Shown piece by piece: positions 23,601 through 35,769 of a stretch of 64,000 bases of DNA. This DNA comes from Granulosicoccus sp. (GTDB lineage Bacteria; Pseudomonadota; Gammaproteobacteria; Granulosicoccales; Granulosicoccaceae), in contig JALZVU010000020.1 of the NCBI GenBank assembly GCA_023301795.1, positions 1 through 64,000 on the forward strand, in the 5' to 3' direction. Every line of letters begins with the position of its first letter. The stretch's first letter is position 1. The translations under genes and the position numbers were made by a program. The notes under the pieces are model-generated. The model had not been told where the DNA came from. It ran no database searches and worked only from the letters and a program-made list of their open reading frames with translations.

Positions 23601-26600
23601 AGTGACAGTACTGGCACCGTTCAACGTCGCTGTCACACCGCTAACACCACTTAGACCTGAATAGTCCAGCGTATCTGATCCAGCACCGCCATCTAGAGTA
23701 TCGCCTCCTTCTGATGCACCCAGCTGATCATCGCCATCACCGCTGTCAATGTCGTTTGCCTGCGCATCGCCGACGATCACATCATCGTTGATAGAACCAA
23801 TAACGTTCTCGACATCAATTATAGTATCGACACCCGCATAGCCATCTTCTGTAGCTATTCCTGCAGCCAGATCAACATTGATTGCATCAATCGCTGCACT
23901 GTAATCCACAGTGTCTGCAGAACCTGCTCCACCATCCAGTGTGTCATTGCCCTCAGCCCCTACAAGCGTGTCATTACCAGCGCGACCTTCAAGCTGATTG
24001 TCTTGTAAATCACCGGTCAAGACATCGTTACCTGCTGTGCCAATGACATTCTCAATGGAGGCGATCTGATCGTTGGTGCCGCCACTAACCTGCACGGTTG
24101 ATAGACTACTGCCAGAGAGAGTTACATTGATGCGCTGCGCATCGGCCAGTATTGAATAATCTACCGTGTCCTCACCTGCACCGCCATCCAGTATATCGCT
24201 ACCTGCGGATGCGCCCAGCACATCATCACCGCCCATCGCTTGCACAGTGTTCTGCTGATCATCACCCGCGATCTGATCCGAGCCTGTTGTACCAATCAGA
24301 TTCTCTACGTTGCGAATCGTTTGATCCGCTCCACCGGTAATTGCCACGGTGGTATCGGTTGAACCGGCAAGATTTACAGTAATCGATTGTCCGGTGGCAA
24401 GACCGGAAAAATCAGCTGTATCCTCACCGTTGCCACCATCGATACTATCAGCTCCCTCACTGGCTAATATCAGATCTGAACCGCTGCCACCGAGCAGGGT
24501 ATCCACACCCTCTCCACCATCAAGCGTATCGTCACCGGCTCGTCCATCGAGTGTATTGTCCTGGTCATCGCCAATTAACGTATCGTCGCCAGCTGTTCCT
24601 ATCACATTCTCAACGTGTGAAATCGTGTCGTTTTCACTACCGTCAACAATCACGGTTGTCTGTGTCGATCCTTGAAGAGTGACTGTAATTGAACCCGCCG
24701 CCGACAGCGTGCTGTAATCCACCGTGTCCGAACCTGAGCCGCCGCTGATTTCATCCGCTCCAGCACTGGCAATGAATCGATCCGAACCTGCCAGTCCATC
24801 AAGGCGGTTGATGTTCGTATCCCCACCAAGCACATCATCACCAACACTACCAACCAGATTTTCGATATTGGAAATCGTGTCATCATCGCCACCGGCCACG
24901 CTGACCGTGACCGTGCTGGCACCGTTCAAGGTGGCCGAGATACCACTGACGCCAGTTAAACCTGAATAATCGAGTGTGTCTGATCCGGAACCACCATCGA
25001 GGGTGTCACTGCCAGCCGAAGCAAAAAGCTGGTCATTGCCGCTACCACTATCAAGATTGTTCACCTGATCGTTACCAGCGATCACATCATTGCCCACCGA
25101 ACCGATGACGTTCTCAACATCGATGATCGTGTCGACACCGGAATAACCATCAGCTGTTGCTAGACCTGCCGCAAGATCGACATTGATTGCATCTTGCGCA
25201 GCGCTGTAATCAACAGTATCAGATGTGCCTTCTCCACCATCCAGAGTGTCATTACCATCAGCACCCACAAGCGTATCGTTACCACCGCCACCTTCAAGTC
25301 GGTTGTTTTGTGTGTCGCCTGCCAATAAATCGTTACCGTCTGTCCCTATGACATTTTCGATATTGGCAATCTGATCATTGGTACCGCCACTGACCTGAAC
25401 CGTAGAGAGGTTACCGCCAGAGAGGATCACGTTAATGCGTTGAGCACCCGCCAACACAGAGTAATCCACAGTGTCTACTCCGCCCCCGCCATCCAGCGTA
25501 TCACTGCCAGCCGATGCGCCTAGCACATCGTCCCCACCCATAGCCTGCAGATTGTTCTGTTGATCATCACCAGTGATCTGATCTGAGCTTTGCGTACCGA
25601 TCAGATTTTCTACATTGCGAATGGTCTGGTCGGTGCCACCGGTTACTACAACCGTTGCATCCGTGGATCCTGACAGACTCACATCAATTGACTGCCCTGA
25701 TGCAAGACCGGAAAAATCCACTGTATCCACATCAGCGCCACCATCGGTGGCATCAGCCCCCTCGCTCGCCAGTATCAGGTCAGCACCATCACCACCCAGC
25801 ACGGTATCATCACCGCCACCACCATCGAGCGTGTCGCTTCCCGCTCGTCCGTCAAGCGTATTGTCTTGATCATCACCCGTTATCGTATCGTTACCTGTTG
25901 TGCCAACGACATTCTCAATGTCTACTATCGTGTCGTTGTCACTACCTGAAACAATGACGGTTGCCTGGGTGGAACCCTGCAGTGTGACGTCAATTGAATT
26001 AGCTGTGGATAGCGTGCTGTAGTCAACCGTATCGGAACCCTCACCGCCACTGATAGAGTCGGCACCACCACTGGCGATGAATCTATCTTCACCTGCCAGT
26101 CCATCAAGGCGGTTGGTGTTTGTGTCGCCACCAAGTACATCATCACCATCGCTACCTACCAGATTTTCGATGTTGGCAATCGTGTCGTCATCACCACCGC
26201 CCACAGTGACGGTTACCGTGCTAGCACCATTCAATGTGGTTGTTACGCCACTCACACCGGTCAAGCTTGAGTAATTCAGTGTATCCGAACCCGCACCGCC
26301 ATCAAACGAATCGCGTCCACCTGATGCACTTAGCTGATCATCTCCGTCACCACCGATAATGCTATTGGCCTCGATATTTCCTGCAATCACATCGTTACTG
26401 GATGAACCAATAACGTTCTCAACATCGATGATGGTGTCTACACCTGAGGAGCCATCAGCACTTGCCAAGCCTACCGCCAGATCTACATTAATTGAATTGA
26501 GCGCCGTACTATAGTCAACAGTATCTGATGATCCAGCGCCTCCATCCAGTATGTCGTTACCGGCACCACCAATTAACGTATCGTTGCCCGCAGCACCTTC

Positions 26601-29600
26601 GAGTTGATTGGCTCCGCCGTTACCCGTTAGCAGATCGTTGCTGGCAGAGCCCACCACATTTTCTATGCCTGACAAGGCATCAAAACTGCCATCACCATCA
26701 TTAGTGGCACTATTGATTGCCAGACTGACCACTACTTGATTGGCCGCTTCAGAATAGTCAGCGGTATCACCTGATCCTGCCCCACCATCAAGCGTGTCAA
26801 AGCCACCAGCGCCGCGCAGGATGTCGTCGCCCTGACCACCGCTTAATATGTTGTTGCTATCACTGCCCAGCAGCGTATCGTCCTGATCCGAGCCCAATAC
26901 ATCTTCGATACGAAATAGCGTATCGCTGTTCCCGTCACCATCCTGACTTGCGGTATTGTTCGACAGATCCACTGACACGCTGCCAGCCGCTCCTGAATAA
27001 TCCGCAACATCCTGTCCAGCTCCGCCATCCAGCACATCAGTGCCAGCGCCACCTTGTAAGGTGTCCGCACCGCCATTACCCAACAACGTATTGTCACTAG
27101 CGTCGCCTCTCAACACATCATCGAAGTTAGAGCCTGACAGATTTTCGATACCCGACAAGGTGTCGCGCCCACCGTCGCCATCGTCACTTGCTATGTTGGC
27201 TTGCAGATCTACATTAACATTTCCACCTGCGCCACTGTAATCGGCAGTATCAACACCGAGGCCACCGATGAGCGTGTCATCACCTTCCAGACCTTGCACG
27301 GTATCGTTACCCAATCCACCGTCCAGTGTATTGTCATTGCTGTCACCGGTGAGTACATCATCGCCCTGACCGCCAAGTACATTCTCTATACTGGTAAGGT
27401 TTTGGTCAGTTGATCCGCTTATCGATAGCGTAACAGTGTTGAGCCCATCCAGATCAACGTTGATGGCATTGCTTGCGCCAAGCGCTGTGTAGTCTGCCGT
27501 GTCGGTGCCACTGCCCCCATCAACATCGATATCACCCAGACTCAATGTAATCCGATCATCTCCATCTTCTGCATCAATACGCTGGGTGTTGGTCGCGGCA
27601 GTGATGTCATCAGCCTGGTTTGATCCAGTAAGCTGCTCGATATCAATTAGCGTATCGACACCGCCAAAACCATCTTCAAGGGCAACACCTGTAGAAAGAT
27701 CAACCGTGACACCAGAACTTGCGTCGATATAGCTGACAGTATCGACAAAGGCACCACTGCCACCGTCGAGTACATCGTTGCCTGCAGCACCCACCAGAAC
27801 ATCATCACCCAAACGCCCCTCAAGATGATTGTCTTGTGTGTCGCCGGTCAACACATCATCACCGTCAGTGCCTATGACATTTTCTATATTCGTAATCTGG
27901 TTGTCAGTTCCACCTCTTACCTGAACGGTAGACAAGTTACTGCCATTGAGCGTTACATTGATACTTTGTACACCCGTAAGAGACGAGTAATCCGCTGTAT
28001 CAACACCCTGGCCTCCGTCTAGAGTATCAACCCCACTTGAGGCTCCCAGTACATCGTCTCCACCCAGTGCCTGCAATAGGTTTTGTTGAGCATCGCCAAT
28101 GATACGATCATCCTGATCAGTACCGATGATATTTTCAACATTGCGTAAGGTTTGATTGTCACCATTGGTGATAACCACCGTTGAGTCAGTCGAACCATTC
28201 AAGGTCACATCAATGGATTGACTCGAAGAAAGTATGGAAAAATCCACTGTGTCTAATCCGGCCCCACCATCGCTAACGTCAGCACCCTCACTGGCAATGA
28301 TGGAGTCTGCACCGTCGCCACCAAGCAAGGTATCAACACCGAGTCCACCGCTGAGTGTGTCATCACCCGCACGCCCATCCAATGTGTTGTCTTTTGAGTC
28401 TCCAGAGATGACATCAGCACCCGCGGTTCCTATAACGTTCTCAATACCAGAGACCGTATCGTTCTCGCTACCTACAACAAGAACGCTAGCGATGTTCTCA
28501 TCATTGAGCGACACCGTAATGGATCCGGCTGATGCAAACCCACTATAGTCAACTGTGTCGGTACCATCGCCACCCAACAGGGAATCTGTTCCAGCACTGG
28601 CTGCAAACGTGTCTGAACCTTCTCGTCCTTCAAGACGATTATCTTGCGTATCTCCACCCAACACATCATCACCAGTACTACCGATCAGGTTCTCGATGTT
28701 GGCAACCGTATCATCGTCACCACCGGCAACACTGACCGTGACGCTGCTAGCACCGTTCAAGGTAGTCGAAATACCGCCCACCCCGCTCAACCCTGAATAA
28801 TCCAGCGTATCTGTACCCGCGCCACCATCCAGAATATCTGAGCCCGCAGAGGCCGCCAGCGCATCATCACCACCCAAAGTGCTCACGGTATCACTAAGAT
28901 CACTACCTGTGAGAACATCACTCTGCTGAGTCGCTATGTAGCGCTCAAACCCGCTGAAGGTATCCACTGAAAGATCGCCACCAAAGATAGCCTGCCCCAA
29001 ACCCAGATCCAATTGAATACCGGAGCCATCCAGATCGTCAAAGCGCAAGACATCACCAATGACATGATCACCACCACTGAGTGTGTCCGAACCCTTACCA
29101 CCGAAAATAATATCGTCACCCGCATCACCTGATAGCGTATTGCCGCTATTACTTCCACGCAGGATGTCTGCATGTGTACTGCCCAGAGCGTTCTCGATAT
29201 TGCGTAATACATCTGCACCACCAAAACCATCATTAGTGGCTGTGCCCGTTGCAAGATCAACTGCAACACCGCCACTGGCATCTGTATAACTGACCGTATC
29301 GCGCCCTTGCTGACCATCGAGCACATCATTTCCATCACCGCCCAATAGAAAATCATCTCCCTGACCTCCTAGCAGTTCATCATCACCGGCCTCGCCGCTG
29401 AGCGTATCCGCGCCACCCAGCCCTTCCAGCAGGTTCTCTTGGCCATCACCTGTGATGCCATCATCACCATCTGTACCTAATACATTTTCTATATTGCTGA
29501 TCACATCGTCATCAGACCCTGCAACTGAAACGGTAACAGCTGTTGCACCATCAAGATCTACTTGAACCCCCGATACACCAACAAGAGCAGAATAGTTAAT

Positions 29601-32600
29601 CGAGTCCGACCCCAGACCACCATCGATAGTATCAGCACCCAGACTTGCATTAATCTGATCATCGCCTCCTAGCGAGTACACCTCATCGGACGCATTGGAT
29701 GTAAAGACAACGTCGCCTTGCAACGTGGTAAAATATCGTTCGAACCCAGTAAATGTATCCGAGCTGTTATCAGCCGCATAGCTTGCAGTTCCTAGCCCTT
29801 CGCCAAGGGTCAGTGTGATACCAACAGCACCTAATTCATCAAAGCGTAGCTCATCAGTACCGTCACCACCTTCCAGTATGTCACTACCCGCACCGCCAAA
29901 AATACTGTCGTCTCCAGCACCACCTGCCAAAGCATTCGACAAACTATCTCCACCCAGAAAATCGTCACCTGCAGAACCTGTGATGTTTTCAATGTTGGTG
30001 ATACTTTGGTTTCCTACACCACCAACCTGCACAACAACAGTACGCTCACCGTCAAGTGTGACGTTAACGGACGTAGCTGCAAGCAAACCCGAGTAATCCA
30101 GGGTGTCGCTATCGCCTCCGCCATCCAGGGCATCTTCCCCAAGACTAGCGTTGAACATATCGTCTCCCGCCATGGCGAACACAGTATCTGAAGTACTTGA
30201 GCCAGTTATCACATCATCCATGTTGGTGGTAAAAAACAACTCAAAACCTGCCAAATCATCTGTACTGCCATCTGTCTGGTAAAACGCGGTGCCCTGATCA
30301 ATATCGAGCGCAATGCCGCTTTGCGTCAAATCGTCAAAATGCACCTCATCCAGCAATCCAGCACCGCCATCCAGGGTATCTGAACCGGCACCACCACGAA
30401 TGATATCGTTGCCATCAGCGCCTGTTAGTACATTTATTTGTGCATCACCGGATATCACATCACTATCGGATGTTCCGATAATATTTTCAACAGTTCGGAT
30501 GACATCCTGATTACCGAATCCATCATTCACAGATATATTTTGTGAAAGATCTACAGAAATACCGCCACTGGCTGCGCTGAAGTCAATGACATCAATTCCG
30601 GCACCACCCTCAAAGATATCATCACCAGACCCACTGACAAACCGATCTTGCCCGTCATCTCCAATAAGCGTGTCGTTACCCGCAGCACCATCAAGCACAT
30701 CATCACCGGCAGAGCCTGCAAGTACGTTGTCTTGAGAGTCGCCCGTAATGACATCATCACCAGCAGAACCTATGATACTTTCTACCGACGTAACTTGATC
30801 GTCGTCGCCACCAACAACTGAAATCGTTATCGTATTGCCTTCATCCAGCGTGGCTTCGATGTGATCAATCTCAGACAACTCAGAATAATCAACAACATCA
30901 TCTCCCTCACCACCAAACAACTGATCATTTCCAGCACTGCCAAAAAAATGATCATCACCATCAAGACTCTCCACCAGATCGTTGTCTTCTGATGTCAGTA
31001 TTGAATCGTTTTGGTCTGTCGTTGCGTAGCTTTCAAATCCACTAAAACTGTCAACACTTCCATCGACGGAATAGGCCGCTGTGTTAGTGATCAGGCTCAG
31101 CGTTACACCAGCATCCTGAAGGTCATCAAATCTCAGTTGATCAACGCCTTCCCCGCCAGACAATTCATCCGATCCGGCACCGCCACTGATCACATCATTT
31201 CCATCCTCACCGCGTAAGGTATTGACCTGGGCATCGCCACCCAGAACATCGTCACCAGATGTACCAATGATGGTTTCTACATTACGGACCTCATCGTTAT
31301 CTGCACCTGCTACCGTAACTTGCACGTAGTCACTGCCAGCAAGCGTTACACGAATTTGAGTAGCGTCCTCAAAGCCTGAGTAGTCAAGCACGTCACGTCC
31401 CAAGCCACCATCATGGGAATCTGTGCCTTGTCCCGCTAGAAGGGTATCGTTACCCGAGCCACCCAACAAGGTATCGTCGCCGGCGCGACCATCAATAATA
31501 TCGTCGCCTGCCAGACCTGAAAGCACGTTGCCTCCGGCATCACCTGACAGCGTATCGTTGAACCGTGAGCCCAAAACCGATTCGATACTGTCAAACGTAT
31601 CCCGACCACCCTCTCCATCAAGCGTGGGTTCGGAGGCTGCCAAGTCTACTGAAACAGATGATCCTGCAAATTCGTAACTGGCCGAATCCATGCCATCGCC
31701 GCCAGACAGTAAATCATCACCTGCTCTTCCAACCAGAACGTCATCGCCGGTACCGCCTTGTAGTACGTTGTCTTGCTCATCACCGGCTAGTACATCATTA
31801 AAATCACTGCCAGTGAGATTCTCGATGCCGTCGATGGAATCTGTTCCACCAAAACCATCATTGGTAACTTCTCCTGCTGACAAATCAATGTTAACGCCAA
31901 CGGAGGCAACCGAATAGTCTGCGCTGTCTAGCCCTTCACCACCAATAAGGTTATCATCACCCGCAGCACCGATAAGCGTATCGTCACCGTCTCGACCATC
32001 AAGAGTATTGTCGCTTGCATCACCCTGAAGCCTGTCATCACCCGAGGTACCAATAATACTTTCTATATTGCTAACGGTGATGTCATCGCCACCTGTCACG
32101 CTAATATCAGAGAGATTTTCACCGTTTAATATTGCATCAATTCGGGTGATGTTATCCGTCAGACTAAAATCCAGAGTATCAAGATCGTCACCCCCATCCA
32201 GAATGTCATTACCCTCACTATGAACGAATATGTCGTCACCTCCACCACCAGCAACTTGATCTTGTCCCAACCCACCGTCCAGAGTGTCTATACCATCCGC
32301 GCCATCGATAACATCATCACCCGCACCACCGATAATGATCTGATCCAGCTCATTACCAATTAGTTGGTCATCATTTAAAGACCCAATCAAGTCTTCAATG
32401 TTTTTTATTCGATCCGCATTACTTCCGTGTATGGCGGTTACATAACCTTCAGCATCAGTTGCATCGCCCAGATTGACGCGCACACCATCTGCTACACCGC
32501 TAAAATCTGCTACATCACGATCACCCTCACCGCCGTCTAGTGTATCGCTACCCTCGCCACCGGCCAGAACGTCGTTACCAGCACCGCCGTCAAAAGTATC

Positions 32601-34451
32601 ATCGTCATCACTACCCGATATGTTGTCGTCAAACGCACTACCGATGACATGTTCAATATTCGTTAACGTATCGATATTTGATGCGTCAACTGTCACATTG
32701 TCCACGTCGAGCGTCAGATCAGTTGTGATGGGCCCAGTACTGGTGCTGTAGTCAGCAATATCCCGATCATCGCCACCGTCCAGCAGGTCGTTACCGCCAC
32801 CACCAACCAGCCGGTCATTACCACCACCTGCCAGCAACGCATTGTCGCTATTGTCTCCAATCAGGATATCGTCACCCAGTCCGGTAGACACGTTCTCAAC
32901 GTCTACAACTTCATCGACCTCACTCTCTGGACCACCAGGGTCAACTGCAATATTTGCAAATCCATCCACCAATACCGACAGATCCGCCTCCACTGAATCA
33001 GTAACCGATGTGTAGTCAAGCGTATCGACACCACTTCCACCAATATATCGATCCAGTCCCTTGTTGTGGATTAATGTGTCATTACCAGCTTCGCCATTGA
33101 GTACGTCGTTGCCCGCACCGCCGTCAATAATGTCATCACCGGCACCACCTTGCACAAAATCAACACCGACTGACCCTGTGATCTGATCATTACCAGATCC
33201 TGAGAACACGCGATTGGGATTGGGGCTTATTGCCAGTACCCAGACCTCCGCACCATCACTGTTTACAAAATTCAGATCATTCGCACTAAACACTTCGCGC
33301 ACCACGAACTCACGACTGTCCTCGGATACCAGGACCAGTTCTGGCGGTGTGGGTAACGGTAAATCATCCTGATCGAGCGTACCAATCTGAAATTCTGACG
33401 TGACGCTAAAATCAACGACAAAATTTTCATCAGACGGCACTGAGTAAATCAGATTGACACGCAGAGAACCTCGATCATTGACCTCAGGTGATTCAATGAC
33501 CCACTCACTACCCACCTTGGTGCCACCTTCAATGTCAAACCCATCGGGAAGACCAGCAAATCGAACTTCAGTGACGTCATAACCCGCCGGAAAAGTTGGC
33601 GTTAGTTCAATGACACGAGTCATTGTGTTTTCATCAAACAGATCAGGATTATCGGTATGAATCACCAGGTCATCAGTTGCTGTTCCAAAGTTAAGTACCT
33701 CAGTTGAAAACTGGGCATCATTTTCTGGATTGAATCCGGCTTCTTCGGAACCGCCACCACCTAATATTTGTCGGGATGCAACACCGTCCGTTGTCTCAGT
33801 AAATTCGATTCTGCTTGGCTGAAGTAGAAACAGATCGAACAGCACTTCTGCTGCGGCTACCGGCTCTGCTGCGGCCACCGCCGGAGTCGAAGAGGATACC
33901 GGAGGGGCTTTACCACTAGCATCGAGAAAGGTGTCGCCTTCCTCATCCACACCGTCACTGTCGTACTTTTCTTCATCTTTTGCGACATTAACTTCAGTGG
34001 CTGAAGCTGCCTGCGCCTCTTGAATCGCCAGTATCGCCTCAGATATGGCTTCCAGAACTTCGGTAATTTCGGCGTCTTCCTCATCAGACTCTTCTTCTTT
34101 CTCCTTTTCCTCAAGACTACCGTTTAGCAAACTGGAGACAGCAACGAACTCCTGCATCGTCAAGTTGCCTATTTCACCCACTTTGGACAGCAACAAATTA
34201 GGGCTTATCGATTCACCATCAAAGGATAGCAACGGCACCTCTTCATCATCGAAGAGAAATATCGCCAGTCCTAACAGGACGATTTGAGCGCCGGTGTCGG
34301 TGCTTGTCAAGATCACATCGATATCGACTATGTCGACGGCAACATCATCAAAGTCAACACCATCGAAAACCAACTCCGCACCCGGCTGCACAGCGATCTG
34401 CTGCTGGTCGGATGTAGTGAAGTCAATAAGCTGTTTGATACGTGGTTCCAT
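8691..34451 (-). CDS. Giant RTX calcium-binding adhesin secreted by type I secretion
   Basis: The 8,586-residue acidic protein (roughly 0.85 MDa) is a surface or biofilm adhesin. Counting from ATG 34451, residues 1-110 form a non-repetitive N-terminal module with a hydrophobic [11 protein letters not shown] segment near 57. Next come a Glu-rich stretch (about 113-128) and an Ala/Pro linker with [12 protein letters not shown] (near 191). A beta-rich domain follows (about 250-360). RTX nonapeptides of the GGxGxDxLxG type begin near 417 and continue almost to the end, in blocks separated by VDYSxLxxVxxxxVxLNG and [17 protein letters not shown] segments. The last 165 or so residues lack RTX repeats and resemble a type I secretion signal ([10 protein letters not shown] and [12 protein letters not shown] type strands). 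No SD precedes ATG 34451. A TTG at 34472 is possible but lies in a leader hairpin. No LapD/LapG-like genes are in the window. Confidence 0.95.
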   Translation of the reverse strand: MEPRIKQLIDFTTSDQQQIAVQPGAELVFDGVDFDDVAVDIVDIDVILTSTDTGAQIVLLGLAIFLFDDEEVPLLSFDGESISPNLLLSKVGEIGNLTMQEFVAVSSLLNGSLEEKEKEEESDEEDAEITEVLEAISEAILAIQEAQAASATEVNVAKDEEKYDSDGVDEEGDTFLDASGKAPPVSSSTPAVAAAEPVAAAEVLFDLFLLQPSRIEFTETTDGVASRQILGGGGSEEAGFNPENDAQFSTEVLNFGTATDDLVIHTDNPDLFDENTMTRVIELTPTFPAGYDVTEVRFAGLPDGFDIEGGTKVGSEWVIESPEVNDRGSLRVNLIYSVPSDENFVVDFSVTSEFQIGTLDQDDLPLPTPPELVLVSEDSREFVVREVFSANDLNFVNSDGAEVWVLAISPNPNRVFSGSGNDQITGSVGVDFVQGGAGDDIIDGGAGNDVLNGEAGNDTLIHNKGLDRYIGGSGVDTLDYTSVTDSVEADLSVLVDGFANIAVDPGGPESEVDEVVDVENVSTGLGDDILIGDNSDNALLAGGGNDRLVGGGGNDLLDGGDDRDIADYSTSTGPITTDLTLDVDNVTVDASNIDTLTNIEHVIGSAFDDNISGSDDDDTFDGGAGNDVLAGGEGSDTLDGGEGDRDVADFSGVADGVRVNLGDATDAEGYVTAIHGSNADRIKNIEDLIGSLNDDQLIGNELDQIIIGGAGDDVIDGADGIDTLDGGLGQDQVAGGGGDDIFVHSEGNDILDGGDDLDTLDFSLTDNITRIDAILNGENLSDISVTGGDDITVSNIESIIGTSGDDRLQGDASDNTLDGRDGDDTLIGAAGDDNLIGGEGLDSADYSVASVGVNIDLSAGEVTNDGFGGTDSIDGIENLTGSDFNDVLAGDEQDNVLQGGTGDDVLVGRAGDDLLSGGDGMDSASYEFAGSSVSVDLAASEPTLDGEGGRDTFDSIESVLGSRFNDTLSGDAGGNVLSGLAGDDIIDGRAGDDTLLGGSGNDTLLAGQGTDSHDGGLGRDVLDYSGFEDATQIRVTLAGSDYVQVTVAGADNDEVRNVETIIGTSGDDVLGGDAQVNTLRGEDGNDVISGGAGSDELSGGEGVDQLRFDDLQDAGVTLSLITNTAAYSVDGSVDSFSGFESYATTDQNDSILTSEDNDLVESLDGDDHFFGSAGNDQLFGGEGDDVVDYSELSEIDHIEATLDEGNTITISVVGGDDDQVTSVESIIGSAGDDVITGDSQDNVLAGSAGDDVLDGAAGNDTLIGDDGQDRFVSGSGDDIFEGGAGIDVIDFSAASGGISVDLSQNISVNDGFGNQDVIRTVENIIGTSDSDVISGDAQINVLTGADGNDIIRGGAGSDTLDGGAGLLDEVHFDDLTQSGIALDIDQGTAFYQTDGSTDDLAGFELFFTTNMDDVITGSSTSDTVFAMAGDDMFNASLGEDALDGGGDSDTLDYSGLLAATSVNVTLDGERTVVVQVGGVGNQSITNIENITGSAGDDFLGGDSLSNALAGGAGDDSIFGGAGSDILEGGDGTDELRFDELGAVGITLTLGEGLGTASYAADNSSDTFTGFERYFTTLQGDVVFTSNASDEVYSLGGDDQINASLGADTIDGGLGSDSINYSALVGVSGVQVDLDGATAVTVSVAGSDDDVISNIENVLGTDGDDGITGDGQENLLEGLGGADTLSGEAGDDELLGGQGDDFLLGGDGNDVLDGQQGRDTVSYTDASGGVAVDLATGTATNDGFGGADVLRNIENALGSTHADILRGSNSGNTLSGDAGDDIIFGGKGSDTLSGGDHVIGDVLRFDDLDGSGIQLDLGLGQAIFGGDLSVDTFSGFERYIATQQSDVLTGSDLSDTVSTLGGDDALAASAGSDILDGGAGTDTLDYSGLSGVGGISTTLNGASSVTVSVAGGDDDTVANIENLIGSTGDDVLGGDTQDNRLEGREGSDTFAASAGTDSLLGGDGTDTVDYSGFASAGSITVSLNDENIASVLVVGSENDTVSGIENVIGTAGADVISGDSKDNTLDGRAGDDTLSGGLGVDTLLGGDGADSIIASEGADVSDGGAGLDTVDFSILSSSQSIDVTLNGSTDSTVVITNGDNQTLRNVENIIGTDQDDRIIGDAQQNLLQALGGDDVLGASSGVDTLDGGQGVDTADYSSLTGVQSINVTLNGSNLSTVQVRGGTDNQITNIENVIGTDGDDVLTGDTQDNHLEGRLGDDVLVGAAGNDVLDGGSGAFVDTVSYIDASSGVTVDLSTGVALEDGFGGVDTLIDIEQLTGSNQADDITAATNTQRIDAEDGDDRITLSLGDIDVDGGSGTDTADYTALGASNAINVDLDGLNTVTLSISGSTDQNLTSIENVLGGQGDDVLTGDSNDNTLDGGLGNDTVQGLEGDDTLIGGLGVDTADYSGAGGNVNVDLQANIASDDGDGGRDTLSGIENLSGSNFDDVLRGDASDNTLLGNGGADTLQGGAGTDVLDGGAGQDVADYSGAAGSVSVDLSNNTASQDGDGNSDTLFRIEDVLGSDQDDTLLGSDSNNILSGGQGDDILRGAGGFDTLDGGAGSGDTADYSEAANQVVVSLAINSATNDGDGSFDALSGIENVVGSASNDLLTGNGGANQLEGAAGNDTLIGGAGNDILDGGAGSSDTVDYSTALNSINVDLAVGLASADGSSGVDTIIDVENVIGSSSNDVIAGNIEANSIIGGDGDDQLSASGGRDSFDGGAGSDTLNYSSLTGVSGVTTTLNGASTVTVTVGGGDDDTIANIENLVGSDGDDVLGGDTNTNRLDGLAGEDRFIASGGADSISGGEGSDTVDYSTLSTANSIDVTLQGSTQATVIVSGSDNDTIVDIENVVGTTGNDTITGDDQDNTLDGRAGSDTLDGGGGDDTVLGGDGADLILASEGADATDGGADVDTVDFSGLASGQSIDVSLSGSTDATVVVTGGTDQTIRNVENLIGTQSSDQITGDDQQNNLQAMGGDDVLGASAGSDTLDGGGGVDTVDYSVLAGAQRINVILSGGNLSTVQVSGGTNDQIANIENVIGTDGNDLLAGDTQNNRLEGGGGNDTLVGADGNDTLDGGEGTSDTVDYSAAQDAINVDLAAGLATADGYSGVDTIIDVENVIGSVGNDVIAGNDQVNNLDSGSGNDQLFASAGSDTLDGGSGSDTLDYSGLTGVSGISATLNGASTVTVSVAGGDDDTISNIENLVGSVGDDVLGGDTNINRLDGLAGSDRFIASAGADEISGGSGSDTVDYSTLSAAGSITVTLQGSTQTTVIVDGSENDTISHVENVIGTAGDDTLIGDDQDNTLDGRAGDDTLDGGEGVDTLLGGSGSDLILASEGADSIDGGNGEDTADFSGLATGQSITVNLAGSTDTTVAITGGADQTIRNVENLIGTTGSDQIAGDDQQNTVQAMGGDDVLGASAGSDILDGGAGEDTVDYSILADAQRINVTLSGSSLSTVQVSGGTNDQIASIENVIGTAGNDVLTGDLQDNQLEGRAGNDTLVGAEGNDTLDGGAGSADTVDYSAAIDAINVDLAAGIATEDGYAGVDTIIDVENVIGSINDDVIVGDAQANDIDSGDGDDQLGASEGGDTLDGGAGSDTLDYSGLSGVSGVTATLNGASTVTVSVVGGDDDTIANIENLVGSTGDDFLTGDSNNNTLDGGLGNDTVQGLEGDDTLIGGLGVDTASYSRASGSVTVSLLANEASSDGDGGRDTLSGIENLIGSNFDDELTGDDSDNTLLGNAGADTLRGGAGVDVLDGGTGQDVADYSGTTGSVSVDLSNDTASQDGNGDSDTLLSIENVVGSDQDDTLFGDEASNTLTGGLGDDLLRGAGGFDTLAGGAGAGDTADYSQASSQVVVNLTTNSATNDGDGSFDALSGIENVVGSANNDQLTGDSGENRLEGAAGSDTLVGAGGNDILDGGAGLSDSVDYSAAPDAINVDLSSGIALSDGYSSVDTIIDVENVIGSAGDDEIAGNSRENTIASGGGDDLLSASAGSDTLDGGAGSDTLDYSGLTGITAVSATLNGANTVTVDVTGGDDDTITNIENLIGSGGDDVLGGDTNVNQLDGLAGEDRFIASIGADTISGGAGSDTVDYSTLAEAGSIEVTLQSATPATVIVDGSDNDTLIDIENIIGTSGNDMLTGDDQDNTLDGRAGNDTLDGGLGVDTLLGGDGSDLVLASEGADSIDGGAGVDTADYSGLSTGQSIDVTLAGSTTATVGVAGGADQTISNVENVIGTTGSDQITGDDQQNNVQAMAGDDVLGASAGTDILDGGTGVDTVDYSVLSGVQRINVTLSGNNLSTVQVTGGTNDQVASIENVIGTDGNDTITGDEQGNHLEGRAGNDTLVGKDGNDILDGGAGTSDTVDYSAALNGIDVDLAAGLANADGYSGVDTIIDVENVIGSDVDDLIAGDAAANSIDSGDGNDRLSASEGLDTIDGGSGSDTLDYSGLTGVNGVTAVLNGASTITVNVDGGDDDTISNIENLIGSTGDDVLTGDNNDNTLDGESGNDLLQGLAGDDTLIGGLGIDTANYSRSGGGVNVSLQDGEASDDGEGGSDTLSGIENLSGSNFDDVLSGDASDNSLLGNAGADTLQGGAGTDVLDGGTGLDTADYSVVNGNVSVDLSNETASQDGDGDSDTLLGIENVTGSDQDDTLLGSADDNRLSGGVGDDFLRGAGGIDVLEGGAGTGDTADYSQAANQVVVNLTTNNATNDGDGSFDTLSGIENIVGSVNNDQLTGDAGINRLEGAEGNDTLIGAGGNDILDGGAGLSDTVDYSAAPDAVNVDLAAGVATADGYLSADTIINVENIVGSSEDDTLAGNNLSNTLEGGVGNDELIGREGVDVLDGDAGVDTASYADANAGVTSSLAANFTVDDGDGASDTLREIENLTGSAFDDDLSGGLQDNRIDAGAGDDVLRGAAGQDVLIGGLGVNTVDYSAASSGINVNLTAEQASDDGDGSSDTLTQIQNVTGTVFDDTIVGDAAENILIGGNRNDVLDGRGGDDILDGGAGQDTIDYRQASNAIVVDLSANETSDDGEGTSDTLIQIENVTGSAGADSIIGDSGVNVLSGDAGDDVLVGAAGNDTLDGGIGVDTVDYSAATSGVRASIDESAATNDGDGGTDSLIDIENLTGSAFNDVLEGGSGSNTLVGGAGDDEFSGFSGNDLIQGGTGSNTVTYREAADGVTVDLAAEIATDDGFGFVDTLESINNVTGSDFDDSISGDITANELIGEDGDDVLFASAGTDTLDGSDGTDTVDYSALVGVSGVTVALNGPVEVTAAVQGGDNDTLKNVENLVGSVGDDDLAGDSGINAVSGGVGDDIIRGGSGSDTLDGGAHVLGDELRFDELSGSGIELNLVAGTATYTADGSTDLFTGFELFTLTEQDDSVIGSINADTINALDGDDELSASQGADVLDGGLGSDTLDYSGLAGAGSINVALTGAVASTVQVIGGADDDTISSIENIIATSGDDLLVGDAQNNIFSALAGNDTLDGGAGRDVLSGGEGNDTFIASDGENTYDGGGDTDTVDYSSLAGVNSIDATLSGASTTTITVSGGSNDFAIGIENIIGSAGNDTLTGDGFANQLEGSDGNDWLEGRGGADTLIGGAGIDTIDYSGFGVGEGISVELNTGTVSFVTVNGDGTDTVSEVENVRGSGGDDTIVGDIANNVLEGGAGADVLVGGAGADALDGGAGLDTVDYSQETGINFISVQLNGDSLVTATLDGADDDTLEAIENVIGTEGNDDIRGGGNANIIEGRGGDDHIRGGLSNDTLDGGTGINTLSFSDSSLGITTNMANVTGGFFSITHNGGEIDSAANFSNIEGSGGNDVITGDASDNTLEGATGQDILSGAEGNDRLLGGGNDDTLDGGDGDDALFGNNGDDTLIGGEGDDEISGGRGEDIIHAGNGADTINGGNDVDLLDYSVHAGATAINVTLTAGAAADVTVSGSGVGNDTVANVEQIIATDGDDTVTGDTNDNTIWGGAGNDTLSGGLGTNVVYGEAGADTFLGTGGQNTYFGGADIDTADYSSTVGVASLSVTLLGDSLTTAILDGLTADLLSGVENITATAGNDTLVGDDRDNILEGLAGDDELSGGAGVDILDGGDGTDTVKYDNATAGVVADLDANTATDDGDSGTDTYISIENIVGSDFDDVITGNTSVNVLRGELGDDVFTASASIDDIDGGDGSDTIDYSTLAGVTAVSLTLRGTTYSTASLTGGDNDQLRNIENIIGSSGDDTLLGNTLSNHLQGLAGDDILGGNLGDDILDGGTGENTATFATINQEVVADMSSAIDGAFTAAVGSSGEIDQLINFTNLIGGSRNDILTGDASDNEISGSGGNDQLFGNEGVDILNGDAGVDTIDGGTGDDLLFGGANNDIFIASEDSDTIDGGSGNNDRVDYSGLSGIDSVDVNLNGSTVSTIAVNGGDDDTVVNIESITGTDGNDTFQGDSATNVFFGLSGNDIFFGSGGNDSFYGQINNSLGATGNNTADYSALTDALSSIMNDNAGGRYTLEKIGSTDTLEGITTLITGSGADEIETGVDTLLLQTNAGDDIVLISFSGVVVETGAGEDQLEVDADSVTIDTGDDNDFIELNASDADIVLGAGADIITTTDEYSFTADGGEGNDMFNVHGGGLIIDGGDQIDTVNYDSADSGVAVVLADSGDGTANVSGLATDTLRNVENIEGTNFDDSFEGNSVANELLGGAGDDTFIATEGADVISGGTGDDSIDYSGFGAGNFINASLNGANIIAVTVNGQDDQTIDDIENITGSAGDDTLAGDDERNLIDGDAGDDYITASAGNDVLSGGAGTADVLDYGAFTTTLNIDFIAGTSVDGNGFFDTFSGFEQYVLTAQDDTIRTSSGIDVLSSADGDDYFFASTSADILDGGVGEDTIDYSLYTVSSISVAINGSNAVVVTIDGGDNDTISGFENVVGTVGDDTITGDALNNNLDGFIGNDVLDGGAGQDVVIGGSGNDTIIASVGSDIIDGGTGDDLLDYSSLVTSTGVTLDLDGANVVNAVITDADDDSVVNIENVIGSAADDLITGDSSANNLVGGSGNDSLTGDDGNDVLSGNAGDDILDGGAGEDTLTGGTGIDDLSGGDGNDVLEGGADNDNLSGGDDDDQLTGGAGLDNLQGDAGDDNLDGGADDDILTGGLGNDVLVGGTGDDTVRGDEGNDQFSSGDGADLFDGGAGSDTLDYSAQISANSVSVTLNGTNAVIATVSGDGVDTLQSIENITGTSGADTLIGDGSDNTFIGGAGGDTLTGNAGIDTLLGGDGSDTLDGGDNADSLEGGAGDDTLIASDGSDTIDGGTGTDVLDYSGLTGIAVNLSLNGGSAAIASVTGGSDDTVSNVESIIGSDGDDIVSGDSEDNTLIGGLGNDTLSGGAGQDMLQGDAGDDVLEGGADNDTVEGGDGDDIIIAGNGANVFDGGDDTDTLDYSTGTSANAVNVTLNGAANATVSVSGTGDDTVRNIENLTGTSGDDVLIGDSAANTLVGGAGNDQLSGSGGIDVLQGDAGNDTLEGGSGADLLVGGDGADTLDGGADSDVLNAGNDNDLLIASAGADTLDGGAGIDTVDYSGLTGVSGLTVSLNGASVENAVVTGGDTDTLVNIENVIGTVGTDVITGDSLSNELSGDAGQDTLDGAGGNDTLDGGAGNDVLTGGAGNDTVSGGAGDDQLLVGEGADIFDGGADTDTLDYSLHATATALSVTLNGTIEATVSLTGASNDRVRNVENVVGTSGADVIDGDASNNRLSGGAGNDQISGGSGSDTLFGEDGNDTIDGGNGADSISAGTGDDTVIASAGSDNLDGGNGQDVLDYSGLSGVSGISLTLNGSSIANAVVVGGDNDTVINFEDLIGSTGNDTLAGDSGSNSIAGDQGDDTLSGAGGNDDLSGGAGNDILTGGAGDDTVSGDAGNDTLIAGLGSDTYNGGADRDTLDYSSHSTATAISVILAGAAAANVAVASVSAGAGPDSVSNVENIVGTSGDDSITGDSNDNELTGNAGEDTLEGGAGNDTLIGGSGNDVLTGGEGVNTVSGGSGNDDLIAGEGTDTFDGGADTDTVDYSSHATATALSVTLNGSTLANVVLTDASNDSVRNVENVVGTDGADTINGDANANVITGGAGNDRLSGGEGSDTIDGGADTDTLDYSSHATATTVNLTLNGASVATALVGNSDQDFISNIENVVGSGGTDVINGDTNNNLLQGESGNDQLSGFAGDDNISGGFGNDTLDGGADNDTITGGDGVDDIIGGSGTDILFGNDGDDTLDGGIGNDTIDGGFDNDTLTGGDGDDSLIGGAGDDSLDGGAGVDSIAGDAGDDFIIAGAGIDTIDGGSGVDTLDYSSHGSANSVSVTLNGSTASLVSVVGSDDDTVRNIENVTGTDGDDSLTGDSANNVLNGGLGNDQLTGGAGSDTLSGNAGNDTFDGGSGSDVLLGGSGTDALDLSASGDAVTGGLVRGTSGEVEQGADTDTLNSIEGFVLTAQDDLMSFDIDALSAVTVDGSGGSDTVAIVDALSGDDLSDNGGIDGVDLAAIFSDIQTIDFTNTDLTGADTFDIGNNDISSIAGSGDSLTIEVDTAKIALADVLVLEQSGSLINSDTITGNVRNVEWDNGVQLILNG
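20050..28850 (-). repeat. Higher-order repeat of two long modules (A-B-A-A-B-A-B) in the adhesin gene
   Basis: Anchor sequences recur at fixed distances. The A-module anchor (minus-strand coding for STVQV with the following Gly-rich turn) lies at 27919, 25393, 24088 and 21565. The B-module anchor (coding for the LEG-type turn, plus strand agaccttg) lies at 27289, 23461 and 20938. The spacings are 2526, 1305 and 2523 for A, and 3828 (= 2523 + 1305) and 2523 for B. This gives A of about 435 codons and B of about 406 codons. Outer limits of the region are approximate. Spacing is nearly indel-free while bases differ at many third positions, which suggests duplication followed by drift under constraint on length. 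Confidence 0.8.
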
Positions 34452-34464
34452 AACGGGACACAAA

Positions 34465-34508
34465 GTTTTCAAGTTTACGAAGCAGTTAACGGCTGAAAAC
34501 TTGTAAAC
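34465..34508 (-). promoter_or_regulatory. Imperfect hairpin in the leader of the adhesin gene
   Basis: Plus-strand GTTTTCAAGTTTAC (34465-34478) and GAAAACTTGTAAAC (34495-34508) can pair at 12 of 14 positions around a 16-base loop. In the adhesin mRNA this hairpin ends 13 bases before ATG 34451 and would bury the alternative TTG start at 34472. It could control translation or be a protein-binding inverted repeat. No function is proven. Confidence 0.45.
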
Positions 34509-34660
34509 GTGAGGTACCGCATATTTCTTCGAATGTTACATAGTCCTTGTTAGGTGCTACTCAATTAACCGTAACGCCGTCGCGCAAGCTTCAAATAGCC
34601 AAATGAAGGCCGAAGAAACAGTGAAAGGCTAATTATTGAAGATGAACAAGGAGAATGTGA

Positions 34661-35704
34661 ATGCCGCCGTCATTTAAGGCATGCTGTGTCAGTGTTGCTC
34701 TATGCATGGCACTTTCTGCCTGCACAGGTTCCAGCAAGAGTGCATCAGGTTCTGTCGTCGGAAACGCATCTGGAAATCTTCCTGGCACCTCGCAAACTCT
34801 GGGACTTGGAGCTAACATGGTTCCGGTAGCGGATACGAACTCTACCACGGGTCCACAGCTACAGGATCCGATCACCTTGGCCGACTCGGGATCAACCGGT
34901 GCCGGTGTGGATTGCAATCAACAACTGCCCTGCGAATGGGTCAGTGCTGACGCTCAGATTTCTTTAACAGTCTCGAATGCCGCAAACATAGCAACTCGCT
35001 CAAGATTGTCTATCCAGTTATCAATGCAGCCTTTACACGATACCGATATCCTGTTATCGCACGTTGGTGATGCACTGGACTCAACTGGCAAGAGCTATAA
35101 GCATACCGACCATCAGCTCAACGCAGCAAGTAGCAGTCTCGTGCAAGATGTATTAGCTGGAACTCCTATAGAAGCCACGCTGAACTTCAACGAAACCGCC
35201 ATTGGGCGTACCGTGTTTGAGTGGTCTATCGAGTTTATGGACGCAGGCATGTTACGTAACGCAACGTTTAGAAATATCCCAGTGGGCACTGTAACCACGC
35301 ATCAGGCAGACTGCCAAAACACGTTGCCCTGCATCTGGACAAACCCGCAAAGAGATGTTGCTATAGAGTTGCAAACGGTTGGTGAAATGTCGGCTTCCGA
35401 TGGATTGACAGCCAGCTTTTCGGTTACTACCGCGGATGAAGTATCCGTTGCATTGGATGATGGCTCGATGGCAGCAGGATCCGACAACACATTGTTCGAA
35501 AGTCGCTCGCATGAGCTGGGCGGCACCAACGACTATCGGCAGATATCAACGATTGCGTTGGCCGTAACACCTGTGTACGGGTCTGTTACATTTTACAGAA
35601 CCGAAGCGGTACCGATGGAACTAGATGTTATATCGCTAACATTATTCAAAGAGCAACCAGTGCCCCGTTGGGATCCACAATTTATTAACGTTCCAACTGA
35701 ATAA
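34661..35704 (+). CDS. Putative lipoprotein with two DCxxxLPCxW repeats
   Basis: The 347-residue product has a lipoprotein signal with lipobox LSAC and Cys21 as the lipid-attachment residue. A Gly/Ser/Thr-rich linker follows to about residue 80. The rest appears to be two related beta-rich domains, each opening with the same motif: DCNQQLPCEW (Cys85, Cys91) and DCQNTLPCIW (Cys218, Cys224), followed by an ISLTV or VAIEL strand. Each C-x5-C pair could form a disulfide in the periplasm or at the cell surface. The family is not recognised. A strong AAGGAG site lies 8 bases before the ATG. The gene is divergent from the giant adhesin gene and shares its 200-bp upstream region, so a role in adhesin anchoring is possible but unproven. 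Confidence 0.7.
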   Translation: MPPSFKACCVSVALCMALSACTGSSKSASGSVVGNASGNLPGTSQTLGLGANMVPVADTNSTTGPQLQDPITLADSGSTGAGVDCNQQLPCEWVSADAQISLTVSNAANIATRSRLSIQLSMQPLHDTDILLSHVGDALDSTGKSYKHTDHQLNAASSSLVQDVLAGTPIEATLNFNETAIGRTVFEWSIEFMDAGMLRNATFRNIPVGTVTTHQADCQNTLPCIWTNPQRDVAIELQTVGEMSASDGLTASFSVTTADEVSVALDDGSMAAGSDNTLFESRSHELGGTNDYRQISTIALAVTPVYGSVTFYRTEAVPMELDVISLTLFKEQPVPRWDPQFINVPTE

Positions 35705-35716
35705 TATTCGTACTGG

Positions 35717-35751
35717 AAAAACCCCTCGTTTAGCAGTTGCCAAGCGAGGGG
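35717..35751 (-). terminator. Rho-independent terminator between convergent genes
   Basis: On the minus strand, CCCCTCGCTT and AAACGAGGGG form a 10-bp stem with one G-U pair and a 10-base loop, followed by TTTTT. It would terminate the small exported-protein gene that ends at 35770. On the plus strand the same hairpin lies just after the lipoprotein gene stop but lacks a T run. Confidence 0.8.
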
Positions 35752-35769
35752 AAGTTCCGCGATACGCCG

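Noticed and set aside
8752..34287. Many plus-strand open frames opposite the adhesin, some over 100 codons and rich in Pro, Ser and Ala (for example 13078-13539 and 16777-17409).
   Set aside because: They are mirror images of Gly/Asp-rich RTX codons (GGT/GAT read in reverse give Pro and Ser codons). They have no domains and repeat with the same period as the RTX motif.
8691..34451. Regularly spaced short repeats that could suggest a CRISPR array.
   Set aside because: The repeats are imperfect, in frame, and encode GGxGxDxLxG nonapeptides in one continuous open frame. There are no constant repeats with unique spacers and no cas genes.
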